DNA from: Schistosoma haematobium | Taxonomy: Eukaryota > Platyhelminthes > Trematoda > Strigeidida > Schistosomatidae | Length of the DNA stretch: 64,000 nt | Assembly: GCF_000699445.3 (NCBI RefSeq) | Contig: NC_067200.1 | Span: forward strand, 4,170,950-4,234,949 | Reading direction: 5' to 3' | Shown: positions 1 through 13,400 of the stretch, piece by piece | Numbering within the stretch: the first letter of the stretch is position 1 | Layout: each line of letters opens with the position of its first letter | Translations under genes and position numbers: made by a program | The notes under the pieces: model-generated | Databases searched by the model: none | Seen by the model: the letters and a program-made list of their open reading frames with translations, nothing else | What the model was told of the DNA's origin: nothing

Positions 1-1040
1 TGCTTAAGATATGAGTGCGGATTATCTGAAAATGTGTTCGCCAACAGTGTTGCTCATTTTCCTAGATCTCAGGAAATTCTGCCGAATATGAAATGTGTTT
101 GAGTAAATAGCGGAAGACTATTGCAAGTACTTGAAGTCTCCTTAGCTTCTGAAATCCTAGAGAGAGTGAATAAAAATTCGACAAGAGTCATCAGTAGATA
201 GGTACGAACTCAGGTTTCACGTAAGTTGTCCTTGTCAGATTTTAAGTGTACTTTGCAATGTTTTTGTGATCAACGATATACTCACAGAACTCCATCTTCA
301 TATATATTCTCTCGTGCATCAAGTTATCGTTTATGCATAGTTGTCTGTTTATCCTGATAGTATAGTATTCATTAGAGTATGAAAAGCTAAAGATTCGAAT
401 TTCAGGGACTTCCGACTGAACAAAGTAAAAAATTGCTGATATAAACCTTGGACGATAGAAATACCAGTTAGATAGAAGCTCTGACGCATCATCCTCTCTG
501 TCGTTCGTGCCACTATTATCTAAAGGCTTGAAGGCACCAGTTTTTGGTTAGTCAAAGAGAAACAGTATGATCAATAGGTCTCTCGAACTGGAGAATAATC
601 CGCCGGTCAAAATAAACTAACATCAATGCCTGTCTTTTACTGATATTTTTTATCGTGTTAGTTTCGGTTTGTTTGAAATGCCGATAAACGGTACCGTCGG
701 CGACTCCCTTGAATTCTACCTAGTATCCATTTTCAAGTTTTTGCAGAAAAATTTTGCATTTACCGGGTTTGCATTGAATATTTTGCAAGACCAGTAAAAT
801 TTCATGGATTTAGGGAAATCATCCGGTATTCAGGTCACAATATCGAGTGGTTTGGCGACCCTATCGACGGTCAGGCCAGCCAACGAGCATCGATTAATTT
901 CACGCCATGAACTGGCCAACAGAGTGATGATTACAATCTAATCCTTGTACCTACTTTTACTAATTTATTATTGTTCTAGAGTCGCTTGTGTTGTATGGGT
1001 ACCAAAGTAGTCATAGAACCTGCATATGACAAGCTAATCC
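1..1040. other. Unrecognised stretch
   Basis: I see no convincing coding region, RNA gene or repeat I can name here. It ends abruptly where the LINE reverse transcriptase frame begins at about 1044, so the boundary is probably a deletion or insertion breakpoint. Confidence 0.4.
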
Positions 1041-1043
1041 ATA

Positions 1044-2408
1044 CTAGGTACTTTGAAATCGAGTTAGATCCTCCTGAAGTGCCAGTATATACTCTTGGTT
1101 GCGTATCTCTCCCCAAAGTTTCACGTCATCAGCAAAAAGTACTAAGTCTGACGTTACCTGTTGAGGAATATCATTTATGTAAATCAAGAAACGAAGAGGT
1201 CCTAGTACTGAGCTCTGGGGGACCCCACTAGGACATTCCATAGCCTGTGATAAAGTGAAATTAATTCTGACCTTAAAATGTCGATTTTTCATGTATGAAG
1301 TGAGCCAGTCGATTAGAGGTGGTCTGATACCCAATCGTTTGAGCTTATTGATAAGACATGTATGGTTAACCTTATCAAAAGCTTTTGAGAAATCTAGGTA
1401 GATAATGTTAACCTTCCCCTTGTGATCGAGGATGCTTGTCCATCTGTCCACCACAGTCAGCAGGTTGTTTATACAAGAGTAACCCCTCTGGAAACCATGC
1501 TGTTGGAGTGAGAAGAAACTTATGGACAGTAAATAGTCTTTTATACCACCGCATATCAGGGACTCAATGATTTTCGAAGGTATTGATAGAAGAGCCACCG
1601 GTTGGTAACTTGAAGTTTCGCTTCGTCGACCTCTTTTAAAATTTGGTGTGATGTGAGCCAGCCTCCAAGTTTCCAGTAGTTTTTCTCGGCTTAGCGAGTA
1701 TGAGAACATCACGCTAAGCGGCGTTGCCAGGATTGAGGCTGCTTCCCTCAGTATGGCAGAATGGATGATATCCGGGCCAGGAGAAGTGTCTAATCTTAAG
1801 TGCTGCTTTTTCCGGAACACCCAGTCAGCGCTTAGGTTTACTTCGGAAAGTCCTGTGGAATTGCAGATGAAACTGTCATCAGTAAAGTTGATGTCGGTCG
1901 GTTGAAATGTCTGGGAGTAATGTTCAGCCAGAAGGTTAGCGGCGTCGCCATCGTTGTTGGTCGGGCCGTTAAGACCTAGCAGTTGAGGAACTCCTGTTTT
2001 GGCTTGACGAAGAGAAGCTGCATAACGGAATAGGCTTCTGGGGTTAGAGGCAAATTTGTCCATATGCTTTATCTGGTACTGAAGCCTGTCTTCTCTTATA
2101 GCCTTCGTGCATATGTTCCTTATATGTTTATATTGCCTATACGCTCCGTCGTTATCAGTTCGTTTGTATTCCGCCCAACAGTGCCTTTTGCGGCTTAGCA
2201 GGCGAAGGGTACGGTTCTTGATTACTGTAGGTGGCTTGCAGCTTTTGGGAACCGTTTGAGGAACTGAATGGTTTGTAGCACATAGGAGCGCATGCAGTAA
2301 GAAGTCCCAATGACCGTCCACGTCCAGCTGAGGGTGAACATCCCAAACCACCTGTTGTAGATAGTCATGTAGAGCTGGCACATTCAGCCGTTTAAAATTC
2401 CAACGCAA
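1044..2408 (-). pseudogene. LINE reverse transcriptase fragment
   Basis: A 454-residue open frame carries reverse transcriptase blocks in the right order: a region around RLDTSPGPD (block 1), the segment KAFDKVNHTCLINKL (block with catalytic D), SGVPQSSVLGPLRFLIYIND (QG-type block, here QSS instead of QGS) and LVLFADDVKLW (the FADD catalytic motif). The aspartates are kept, but the QG glycine is replaced by serine and the thumb and C-terminus are missing. It would copy element RNA at a nicked target if intact; here it is a remnant. Confidence 0.88.
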
Positions 2409-2455
2409 CTTATTGTTGGGATACCTTAGCTTAGTTTTGATGACAAAACTGAAGG

Positions 2456-2758
2456 CTATGACGGCATGATCGCTTTTTCCAGGGGAGCCAGGATCGAGAG
2501 GTTGTCAACTAGGAATTCTTCGTTTGTGAATACACAGTTTAAGCGCGATGGTGTCTGACTGTTTCTCCAACGAGTTGCCGACCTCACATTTTCGTATAAT
2601 CCGAAGTCATCGATGAGGTTGAAGAATCGAGCTTCAATTGAGTTGTCACCTCCAGTGTACGTGTGTTCCGCGAAGTTGACTCTAGGGAGATTAATGTCCC
2701 CTAGAATCAGGATGTGTGTGAAACCGAGACGAGTAGAGCGGGATAGTCCTTTCAGCAT
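2456..2758 (-). pseudogene. LINE AP-endonuclease C-terminal remnant
   Basis: The frame contains ILGDINLPRVNF, which matches the GDFN block of apurinic-type LINE endonucleases, then a tail rich in SRLNCVFTNEEF, the region before the final SDH block. It lies between ORF1 and the RT as expected for the same element. The frame ends before the SDH catalytic histidine, and the N-terminal catalytic part is absent, so it is non-functional. Confidence 0.75.
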
Positions 2759-2808
2759 ACGACTGTCGTACTCGATGTCGGCAGTTGGCTTCCTGTAAAT
2801 GACCGTGA

Positions 2809-3870
2809 CTAGATACTTTGAAGTATACCTTGCACGATTATATTCCTCCCGCGGAAAAACTGATCGCGAGTTTCTTTGGGGATGTTCCGGATGAGATTGC
2901 GCTCAGAATACGGTATGTTAGGCAGCATTCTTACATTCCTATCTGATTTCAGTAAATGACTCGCTAGTAAGACGTCCTCTACGTCGGTAGCATTCTTAAG
3001 TGTTACACGAAGTAGCCTCGAGTGATTTTGATGCTTAGATTCCTTTCCCCGAGTGAGCCGTGTGACTGTCAAAGGCTCCATTCTTGGAAGTCCAAGTTTC
3101 TTGTTCAATTCTCCCCAGAGCATCCCATCATTTCTGTCCTGCAGACTGAGAGGAAGGTCAGGATTGTCTTTGAGGTTCATGACTCTAAGAGAGTCATCGC
3201 AAACCGTTATTGTCGTCCCAGCTTTTCCGGTGCGTTCAGGTTTAGCACCTTGTTGTTTGGGGGTCAAAGCACGTTTATGAATCTTTGGCTCTTTGATGAC
3301 CGGACGGACAATCTTGGGGGTGGACAGTGCGACCAGATCACCAATTGACTTCCGTTTAACAGCTGGGATGTTCAACTTAAACTGTGACGCCTGGCCCTTT
3401 TTAGCTCTTTTGACATGGGTCCAATCACCTACAGAGGTTTTGGGAACCACTGTCACGTTCAAGGACCTTGAGCTGCGAGACCCGAGTTTGCTGAGAGAGT
3501 CGAGTACCGTCGTCGTAATCATGGTGCTGAGTTTCAGCTTGTCACCATTAATGCTGTTGCATGCTCCGTCGTTGGTAGACCTGTCGACATCCCTGTTCTC
3601 GTTTTTAATGCGCTGTCTTGTTTTTCTGCCCATTTTTGACTGTCTTTTTCCAAGTTTGTCGACAACTTGCTCAGCAGACCTGTCAGTAGGACAATGATAA
3701 TACTCAGCAAGACTTCAGCATCCGCGCTGCACGTAACACATTCCCACTTATGATCCGACTTGCTGAGTCTGTTGTAGGCAGTTTCTGTGAGATCTGTGCA
3801 CGCTTCATGGAACCAATTTTTGCCGTTGTCGCATCGCGTGCCAGATGTAACAGCAAAACGGTATCCAGGT
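2809..3870 (-). pseudogene. LINE ORF1 with half PHD finger
   Basis: The main frame (3633-2809, 274 residues) is basic and ends with a conserved-looking segment RMLPNIPYSERNLIRNIPKE, resembling ORF1 proteins of CR1-type elements. Upstream in another frame (about 3870-3740) is GTRCDNGKNWFHEAC followed by WECVTC, which is the second half of a PHD finger (C..., H-x2-C, C-x2-C) with one cysteine replaced by glycine. A frame break separates the two parts. PHD fingers in ORF1 are known for some CR1 elements. Nucleic-acid binding is the family role; this copy is broken. Confidence 0.65.
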
Positions 3871-3899
3871 CGTTTTGCATGAATTTTTCATGACTGTAA

Positions 3900-5630
3900 T
3901 GACGTAAACTGTGTTGTAGATGCTAGCAAAGCCCAAGACCGTAAAAAATACACTAAAAAGCACACTGAAAACAGACAAAATTATATAAAACGGATGAGAT
4001 AAACTGAACTAGTCTTTACGTGAAAAACTGAAAAAAGACCGTATAGTAAGCTGAAGCAAAACCACAGTTAACTATTAAATTGGGTGAAACTCAAATAAAG
4101 TAATCTACCGAACGTATAGCTCAAGATAGATTCTTTTGGTCAGAAATGGTACTTTTGTTGCGTAAGAACATAGCAAAGTTTGAGAAATGCAAATCACTTT
4201 AGGACTAAACTTCCCGTTCGAAAAGCGCGCCAAGTATTCGACGTTAGCTGGCAAGTCCCACTATGTTCAAATCTACCGAAAATTTAGATATGAATGCGAA
4301 CACTAAAAAATTTGCAAATGACGATGACTTTCATAGAAGTGTGATTTGCAGCAATAATTGTTCTAAATATTCACTGGTCCTTTTTAACAAGGTCATGAAA
4401 TTTCAAAATTCCGTAACAGTGAGTGGAGTTTTATTGGTGTGAATTTGTAGCCGAAAGGTAATGAAAGTATCTGAAGTTTCCATATTACATCTTTGTGAAA
4501 GTAAAAAAATTGCAGGAAGTTATCGGACTCGTCAATGGATAGTAATTTTTTTACAGATGTTCACATAATGTTGTTGAATTTAGCATTCTGGATTAATTTT
4601 GTTTGATATGATCAGTTGTTTAAACTTGCATCATAAAAATAATCGGATTTGTTGATGACATAATCTTCTTTAACTCATCGGGACATATGTAGCCAATTTA
4701 TTTAGGGGACAAACAAAGCTTAAGCTTTGAGACAATTGTCTCATGCATACAATTATGTACCTCAGAGTTTTAGCTCTTGAAGATTTACTTTAGAATGTTT
4801 AGCCCACGAAATCCAACATTGCACGGAAGGGAACTGTTCCTGGGGCTTCATCTTTCTAAATAACTAACTCGTTCTATCATATCAACTATGGTTGAAGGTT
4901 TCCTGTAAAATATACACTTGCGAACACCGAGCATTTGTTCTTAATTATATCTTTCCTACAAAAGGCGTCAATATTTTTGTTTCTGTATACCCACAAGGAC
5001 GGCTAATGGTATTAATTATCTGTAGCAGTCGTATGACAAGACCTGTCATATTAGACAGTAATTGGTTTGTTAATATTCACTTTAAAATACTTTGACAAAA
5101 TGATCGTATGAAGTATAGCGTTTTATCTAAAGATAAAAAATGGGGGGGGGTAGTTTTGTCTGAATCTCTGCAAAGGTTTAATGGTATCACAGGATTTCAT
5201 GTCATTTTTCACTTAATGGTCCAAAAACACTGTTTAAGCTTGTGTATCGGAAGGTGAATGTGCTTAAAACCTTAGGATTTTTCTCAAAGACATGTTAGAC
5301 CTGTAACGAGCTCTTGACTTACATGTAACCGTTCTCGTGATTATTCAGTACTCGTATTTATGTTCAAACGATTTATCTGCAACATGCAGAGATCTTCAGT
5401 TGTGAACGTAGAATCTGGTACATTTATGCAACCCACTACTTCATATTACAAATAAATACATCTTCCATATTCACATTCTGACGCACGAATTAATACAGTG
5501 ACAGGTTATGTAAATTCACCTTGACCAAGGATAAATTGACGTTGAAATACAGAGGCCTATTATAATTTTTATTGTATTAAGAATATTCCGCTTTGTTTCC
5601 TTTGTACCATTTAAGCTTGTGTTAATTTAA
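3900..5630. other. Intergenic, nothing recognised
   Basis: AT-rich sequence without a supported gene or nameable repeat. A run of ten G at about 5143 is the only simple-sequence feature I noticed. Confidence 0.4.
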
Positions 5631-6805
5631 AGGCTCTCTATTCGAACACAATTGGTAGAGTGAGAGCTTATGGCGAACTGTCATCAGAATTGATTACCTC
5701 AAGTGGTGTTCGTCAGGGTTGTCTACTCTCTCCATTCTTGTTCAACTTTGTCGTCGACATGCTTTTAGAAATAACACTTTTCTGATCTATATTTCCAGGG
5801 GTTGAACTTCTACCGGGAGGTTCACTTGTTGACTTAGAATATGCAAATGACATAGTTTTATTTGTTGAAGACGCTGACAAAATGCAGAGTCTTCTGACCA
5901 CTCTAAGTAATAACGCATGCATGTTAGGGATGCGATTCTCCCTCTCGAAATGTAAAATGTTGCTTCAGGATTGGGTTGCATTGGCACCCGAACTAATGAT
6001 AGGGAGTGAAGTAATTGAGTGTGTCGACCGCTTCACTTATCTTGGAAGTCTCATCAGCCCTTGTGGTCTGGTATGTGACAAAATCTCAGCACGGATACAT
6101 AAGGCTCGACTAGCTTTTGCCAACTTGCGTCATTTATGGCGTAGGCGAGATATCCGTCTATCAACCAAAGGACGTGTTTACTGTACAGCAGTTCGTCCTG
6201 TCCTACTTTATGGCAGTGAAACATGGCCGGTAAGAGTAGAGGATATCCGTAGGTTACTTGTATTTGATCATAGGTGTCTTCGAAACATTGCTCGTATATC
6301 ATGGGACCATCGAGTAAGTAACACAGTTGTTAGGAAACGGGATGGCAAATCAATTGATGAAGTAGTGAAACTTCATCAGTTGAGATGGCTGGGACACGTG
6401 TTACGTATGCCCTACGACCGACTGCCTCGACGTGCTATGTTCAGTGGTATAGGAGTAGGTTGGAAGAAAGCTAGGGGCGGCCGAACCAAAACATGGCACA
6501 AGTCCATGAAGTCACTGACAAGTGAACTGAATCATGTTGGTAGGTGTAGACTACCTGGTTGGGGACCGCGAGATGATAGCAACCGATGGTTAGAGACCCT
6601 GAATGACATGTCTCAAAATCGTTTGCAATGGCACAGGTGCATGCACTCTTTGTGTTCTCCCAAATTCTAATCTTCTGAATTCTTCATGTTTCTTTTTTCT
6701 TCTTTCCGAATTTATTTCGCTGGATTATACTCTTTAAATAACAACTTCAAACCCTAATCTTCCCGATTAGTGCTTATACTCTTACTACCTCTACCACTAC
6801 GGGAT
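5630..6805 (+). mobile_element. RTE-type LINE, 5'-truncated RT and C-terminal domain
   Basis: The element begins inside the RT palm: SSGVRQGCLLSPFLFNFVVD (about 5700-5757) is the RTE QG block. The catalytic YADD is changed to YAND at about 5839-5850 (LEYANDIVLF), which would inactivate it. A frame break after the QG block is followed by a 262-residue frame (5882-6670) with YLGSLISPCG and the C-terminal region RRLPGWGPRDDSNRWLETL typical of RTE elements. A second copy of the same subfamily lies at 32252-33432 and keeps YADD. Confidence 0.85.
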
Positions 6806-7112
6806 TGGGGGTCCGCGTCACTATCGTAACCAATGGTTGGAGACTGTGGGTAACATAGCGTAGGTGTATACACTCACTGTCTGCCCATAAACCGTGAGAT
6901 CAAAATTGCTTTATATCTTTCTTTCTACGAATTAATCCTTTCTTCCTGTACTATATCCTTATATGCAATCTTTCTTTTATATATAACCAGTATTGAATTA
7001 AGTACTTCTATGAATTTGGTGTTTATCCTGTTGTAGTAATGAAGTATGGCAACTTGGACTGATGTATATATGTGCCTGATCCTACTTTGTAGCTGGTTGA
7101 CTGACTGATCCT
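6806..7112 (+). mobile_element. 3' end of a second RTE subfamily fused behind the first
   Basis: From about 6806 the sequence switches to the 3' end seen also at 13.9-14.3, 46.7-47.0 and 49.5-49.85 kb: the coding tail around WLETVG, a pyrimidine-rich 3' UTR, then GTATGGCAACTTGGACTGATG and a short TGAC tandem tail. The switch occurs inside the 3' UTR of the first element, giving a chimeric array in the same orientation. Confidence 0.75.
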
Positions 7113-7364
7113 TCTTTTAATATAGTTCTCCAAAAAAACGGTTGTAGATTTTCATCTTCCTATTTAGATGCATCGATTAGAAATCTTCAAATCCATAATT
7201 TCCGCGTCTCACTTTTTTTCAGATTTTAAAACGTTTTCCACTCGAGTTTAGATAATGTTGACCCTTGTGTTTATTGCCTTATAGGTTACAAATTTTTCTG
7301 AGAGCTGTTTTAAGTAGATGTTGACCCGAGGTTTATCAAAATCAACGTGCATCGAATTCTTACC

Positions 7365-7478
7365 ATGCGTTATATATCTAAACAGGAACAATTCTGGATC
7401 GCTTGCAGTTTCGGACGTGAAGGAGCTGCTAAGAGGTTGATCGAAGCTGGTGTGGATGTTAATTGGAGGTCCTATGTG
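7365..7478 (+). CDS. Ankyrin gene exon 1
   Basis: It encodes MRYISKQEQFWIACSFG and continues to GVDVNWRSYV, the first ankyrin repeat. The donor is GTACGT at 7479; a donor three bases earlier is possible, but this choice gives exactly 33-residue repeat spacing across the junction. A poly-pyrimidine run ending CAG at about 7224 could be a splice acceptor for an upstream 5' UTR exon or a trans-splicing site. Confidence 0.78.
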
Positions 7479-10400
7479 GTACGTTTCTTCTTAAAATATT
7501 ATTTGTCTAGTACGAATGCTATCCTATACATGTCTGCTCCCAAGGGAAACCTAGTATTTTACAGATGGTTATTCGAGCAGGAGCAGATGTTAATGCACTT
7601 GATTCCGTAAGTATATATACGTTCACTTTGTAATTGATATTCTAGGCAGGTAATACAGCTTTGCACCATGCTGCTATGTCAGGCAATGAAATCAATACTC
7701 AAATGCTTTTATCTGCGGGTGTAAATGTTGATATAGTCAATAAAAATGGTTGGACACCGTTATTTAATGCTGTCTATTGGAATCATCCATCTATAGCTGA
7801 AATGCTACTGGCCAATGGTTCAAGTCCATTTTTGAAGAATAAGGTATTACGTAATGTTGAAATGATAACCTTTTTCTTATTTCATGTTGCAATTTCTATT
7901 CATTACTAAAGGAGTTCACTTAACAAGTTGAGTTAATTTATTTGATACCTTCTCCATAGCTCGTTCTCAAATGTCTACCAATATATGACTCATTTTACAT
8001 GAATTATTTTTGAGATAGTCTCCTGACGTGGTTCACTTTGCGTGTAAAGCGATTTAGTTCCTATGGGAATTTGTGGAGATTGTAATATTTTCATTCCCAG
8101 TTATTATTTTGAAGAGGTGAACGCGTGAGTGGAAGTGTCCAAACGCTATATAACAGTCCTAATAATAGTTTAAAGGTAGTTAATTCAATTTTGTGCACAT
8201 GATTGACTTCTTGGCACTTCATGTAACAAGTTTCGCAATGTAAATATTATGAAAACACTTGAAACGTGGTTGTTACCGTCATGTGATATTCGGGCTTACC
8301 TGTCCTAGTGGCTAGGTTTTGCTGTATTGGCTGGAACTCTTCGTGAGATGAGGGAAATCCGGAAACGAAAACCGCATTCATTCCTTTAATAGCATTGAGG
8401 ATAAATTAGACCATACACTTTAGTTAGTGTATTATCAGTTATACATAACTAATTTTCAACATTGTAGTTTCAGTCGTTATGTTCTTATGACCTCATATAC
8501 ATTCAATCCGTTTTACGTTTCAAGATGAACATTTGATTATATTTCACTTAAAAAATGGATATTCCTTATCAAAATGATCATCAATATTTCTAGTTTAAGT
8601 CATCTTTATTTTCAAAATCGAGTCGACCATTTGTACATATGCCTAAAAACCACATTCATTTGTAAATACCTATTGAATTGTATTTTATATGAACATCTAT
8701 TTATATTCTGACAATAACAATAATAAACTGAACGACTACACTTCTAAATGTCATCTTAATTCTGGTTCCAGTTGTGTTTTGAACAAAGTGAATATTTCAC
8801 AGATTGAAATCATGAGTCAATTGAAGCTAGACCACGATGGAAAACCTGGAAGCACTGAACGGCCGCTTCGTCCTAGTATGGGACTCCTCAGCAGTGCGCA
8901 TCCACGATCCCGCACCCGCGCGAGATTCGAACCCAGGACCTACTGGTCTCGCGCCAGGCGCTTAACCAAATAGACCACTGAGCCGGCATCCAGCGGTGTT
9001 AATGTCTAACTTCAACCAACCCACGAAGTTGCACCACCATATACCATTGTCTTCAGTGAGCTGATATCTCACAACAGACCTGAAGTGAATAGTTTAAGAA
9101 TTCCTCAGCCATTGAAATATTTTCAAACGTCTTAATAAGATCCTTTTTCATACTTTATTTCAAAGTAGTTGTTTATTTTCAAATCTGTAGAATGGGAGAA
9201 TTCCACTACATGAATTATGCCGAACTAAATCCAAAGATTCTGTTCGAATTCTTAAAAATTTCGAATTACTTCTTCAATGTATGAATAAATATAAACGAGA
9301 AGCATTAATCAGTATAACTGATTGCAAGCCTGATCCCATTACTACTACTAATTCTACTACTATTGATGACAATCTGAATTTAAATGAAACTATAATAGAT
9401 AATTGTGGAACTTCTATTGATTTGGATAATATGAGTTTAAGAGCATGTTCTCACAATGACTTGGATTCAGAAGTAAGTAATTTTATAATGTAAATTAATA
9501 TAGTTATTGAAAGGAATAAAATATTTATTAAGTGTTTCCAAATAAGCTTCAGTTTTAATCATGAACTGCCATCAACCAAAGAACTGTCGAAAGATAAGAA
9601 GCATTAAACAGCTGTTTTGTTCCAATTTGTGACTTTAAAGTTCTCAGTTTTAACATATTTATGAATTTATGACTGAGAATTGCTAAGAAGTCGCAAATTA
9701 GGACGAAATGATTGTTTATTGGTTGATGAATCTCCACAAAACCCCTTCTGATATGATTTCGTAATGAGAACTAATACAAGGAATACATCTGATTTGTCAT
9801 TGTAGAATGAAAACATGATTTTGATAAATTTTATTTTCAGGCTGACTTCACCCCACTTCTATTTGCCTGCTATCATGGACATTTGGAACTTGTCAAAGCA
9901 CTGTTGGATCGTGGCGTTAATGTCTCCGTCACTGACAAGGTAACAGCTTTAATGCACAAAGTATTTGTTCGCTAAAAATTCCATAATATTTATCTCATGT
10001 TTTTCATTTGCAAATTAGTCAATCTTAATTAGAAAACTACTGAACATTAGAAATGGTTAGCAATATACTTTCACTACTCTATATATCACTAAATAAGGTA
10101 TTTTCAACGAATGATCTGTGAATTCGTTTCCTACCTATATGGTATGATCCGCAGTCTTGTTCAGCTATTATTCATATTCTGAACGTTTTATTAGTTCATT
10201 TATGCAAAAGGATTATATAAAGTGACTCTAGAAGCTGTCCTATCGAAAAGTCACGTAATCATACTTGCAAGTCATGTGTGTTTTTTGGGTGATCCCAGGA
10301 TGATTCATATAGCTACATATATACATTAGAGTGACCTTAGTGTCAATCCTCCCAACCGTTGCTGCTACCTTTACGTGATGATCAGGCTTGCTTATCGTGA

Positions 10401-13400
10401 TGAACCAGTTGGGCTACACTGGTTCGAGCAATCGTTCCTCAAGGTTCTACCACGCCAGACAGGTTGGTTGAAGAGTGGTAAGACTAAAAACAGCAACCCC
10501 AAGGTCCGAGAGTGAAGTCTTACTGCCGAATGTACAGAGGTGTGATTGTAGTAAAGTGTTTCCTTTAGGCAACTAGCATAACACCGATGCTGCCTTCCTA
10601 CAAGGAAGGGTAGGGTTAGAAAAAGTCGACCCTAAAAATGCACACCTCACCTTATTCTACGGATTTCCGTCTCTGGCGGTAAGTTCCCAACAAGTATGTT
10701 GCTAACACGAAAAGGTCGTGTGTGACCGGTCTCAAGCAGTTGTCCATTGGGTACTGCGGTCACGCTCTCAGGTTACTAAGACCAACTCTAATCCAATTTC
10801 CTTTTCAGGTACCTCCAGAAGAACCCTTCCACGGTGCGGGCAATCGGGAAGTAAAAACTGCCCTCATACCTTTAACAGCACAAGTGTCACTCCTCGTTTA
10901 TTACCCTTGATATTATCGAGTGATGCGTCCTTTTATATTCAGCAATATTATTGTAATCACGAAACGTATATATATTATTACTTAGTTTCTGGCTAAAGTG
11001 TATGAACAAACTTGCCAAATTGTTTCTACGTTCTCTTCTTACTAACTAAGTAAAGAAAACGATATTCGTTGTATCGCACCGATTGAGAAAGCCATCAAGC
11101 ATGAAGTATTTAATTGTGTGGTATTATAGAAGGGGATTGACAATATAATTATATTGGGGATGCATTATTGTATAATTAATAAGATTTTAACACCGAAATA
11201 TCTGAACTCAGACTTTTTAAATCATTTTGTTTATCGTACATATATTCGTTATTTTGGTGAGTTATCAAATCGATCCAGAATACTAATTGAATTACCCACT
11301 GACTCGCTGCACATTGTGAAAGAATACTGTAGGGAAAGTGTCCGGATATGAATGTTCACAAAAGTACTAAACAATATACTCTTTACTGTAAAATAGAAAA
11401 AAGTGATATTTTCATCTCAAGTAACTTGTGATTAATCAGTGGGTGAAAAAAAACATATCTGATACATTACAGATATCTACACAACGATATGTACGTTTGC
11501 TCTTTGTGCTTTTGTTGTAACAGTCTCGTGTTCTGTCTTACATATGGTTCTCAATCGAATAGTTGTACTATTAAGTACGAATGTGTCATGTGATTAGGTA
11601 ATACATCATTGTGGTAGTAGAATGATGATGGTTATGGATTGTAAAAGACGAAATATTTCGAACCCCGTGTTTTTACAAATCACTTTCAAAATGACAACGG
11701 TTTTTTCCACTTATAATGCACAAGTTATTCTCTTGTTCTGTTTTTACTTACTAGAATCACTGGACAGCTTTACATTGGGCTGCACAACAGTGTCATGCTG
11801 ATATTGTTGAAGTACTATTGGATTATGGTGCATCAATATATGCGAAAGATTTGGTATGTGTAAATCATCACCATTTCTTGTCATTTTTGGAAATTGTATT
11901 ATTCTAAATTTTTCTTTCATAGTATGATTCATACACCTTTCTGACGAGTACTACCAACGACCACAAGGCCTGAATCTAGAATATCCTCCCAACTGACTCC
12001 AGGGATGTAATACTAAATTATACTAGGCGCAATGCTTAGTCACTTAGACTTGTGACCACTTGCAACTTGATTGATAGAATTCGATTCTCCGGTCCAGATT
12101 AGACAAACATACACTGGTCACTGCTCAGTGATTAATCAAAGCTCTAAATTTGCTACTTAAAAATTAGGAATCTAATGGTTAAATCACTCCTAAACGTGAT
12201 TATTGTTCACAGAATAATGTTTCAAGCATAGTTTGTTATTTACAATTAGTCTTGTGAGAACACATATAACTGTGTAACACTTTTTCATACATCTGTTACG
12301 AAGTACAAAATATTGCTTATTATTTATATGTTGATTCGCTGAACAATAATTGTCACCTATCATGGACTAATCTCAGTTAAATTGCCCCTGAGAAACAGAA
12401 AACGTCAGATAGCTATTTCATTGTGGTATAGAAATTGCAAGTAGTGCATACCTAAGATCTAATCTGGAATCTTCTAATCTCTGGATGAATGTTTAACAAA
12501 TAGACTGCAAGTTTGATATCCAGTCGTACATATTTCTAACTTCAATGACTTCTGGACATACCATGATGACCATCCTATGGTACTTGTGATAACTTCTTCC
12601 TGCGTGACATAGTCGAACTTCACCGGTGACGAATCCTTACCAAAACTCAAGGAAGTTATTCCGGTCAGCCACTAATGAGCGCAAGGTTATAGTTCTGATA
12701 AAGATTAGCGTAATGTGTAAGTAATATTCACATTGGGTTTTATATCCGGTGAGTTCTTGAGTGAGAACTGTACTAGTTTAAGACAACTGTTCCCAATGTT
12801 ACCTTAAATGAGACGTATCCATAACGAACACGAGCTTCAGATTAGTATGATCTCCATAAAACGCCTCCGTTAAACATTACTTTACTTTTCAATCTATTTT
12901 TAGTATTGTTAACTTTAGAAAAATATTCATACATACAGAATTTTTAATATCCAACAGTTCACATGGAATATATTTAAGAGTTATTAAACAGTATTTTTAG
13001 AAGTAGGCAATGTTATTTGATGTAGAGAAGTAGTTTAGAGGAAAGTTAAGGGCCACCAAACACATATGTGATTTAATGTCATTAACTATTGAACTTTAAT
13101 GTGTTGATATATTGAAACTATTTAGTTGGGATATGTGTAATAAATGTGGTCACTGATTGGAAATGTTAGATGACATAATTCATAATAAATCACAAGAGCG
13201 CAGATTCATTCACTTTCTTTTAGCATATTTTTATACATACCTTTTCATCTTATGTTTTCTAATCACGTTCTCGGTGTTTAATCTTTCTTGTGATCATTAC
13301 GATCACAGCTGTTTCAATCTCTTCTATCTATTCATCTTGTTAATTTCATGTGATCGTGTTGCTGTGGTATGACAACATGGGCTAACATACACTTGTGGCA

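Larger units (their letters stand above)
1044..3890 (-). mobile_element. CR1/Jockey-like non-LTR retrotransposon, decayed, missing its 3' end
   Basis: On the minus strand the order is a PHD-like finger (about 3870-3740), an ORF1 protein (3633-2809), the tail of an AP-type endonuclease (2758-2456) and a reverse transcriptase (2408-1044). This is the usual CR1/Jockey order. Frames are broken between the modules. The RT frame stops at residues FQS, whereas the related copy at 24.4-25.6 kb continues with the rest of the RT and its C-terminal tail. LINEs are normally truncated at the 5' end, so loss of the 3' end points to a later deletion or rearrangement near 1040. Family assignment beyond CR1/Jockey type is not attempted. 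Confidence 0.85.

Noticed and set aside
986..1231. 81-residue open frame on the plus strand
   Set aside because: It lies antisense over the LINE RT and has no recognisable motif.
3022..3697. Plus-strand open frames of 75-134 residues
   Set aside because: They are antisense shadows of the LINE ORF1 on the minus strand.
10718..10996. 92- and 62-residue open frames
   Set aside because: They overlap in different frames within a GC-richer, repeat-like block and show no similarity or splice support.
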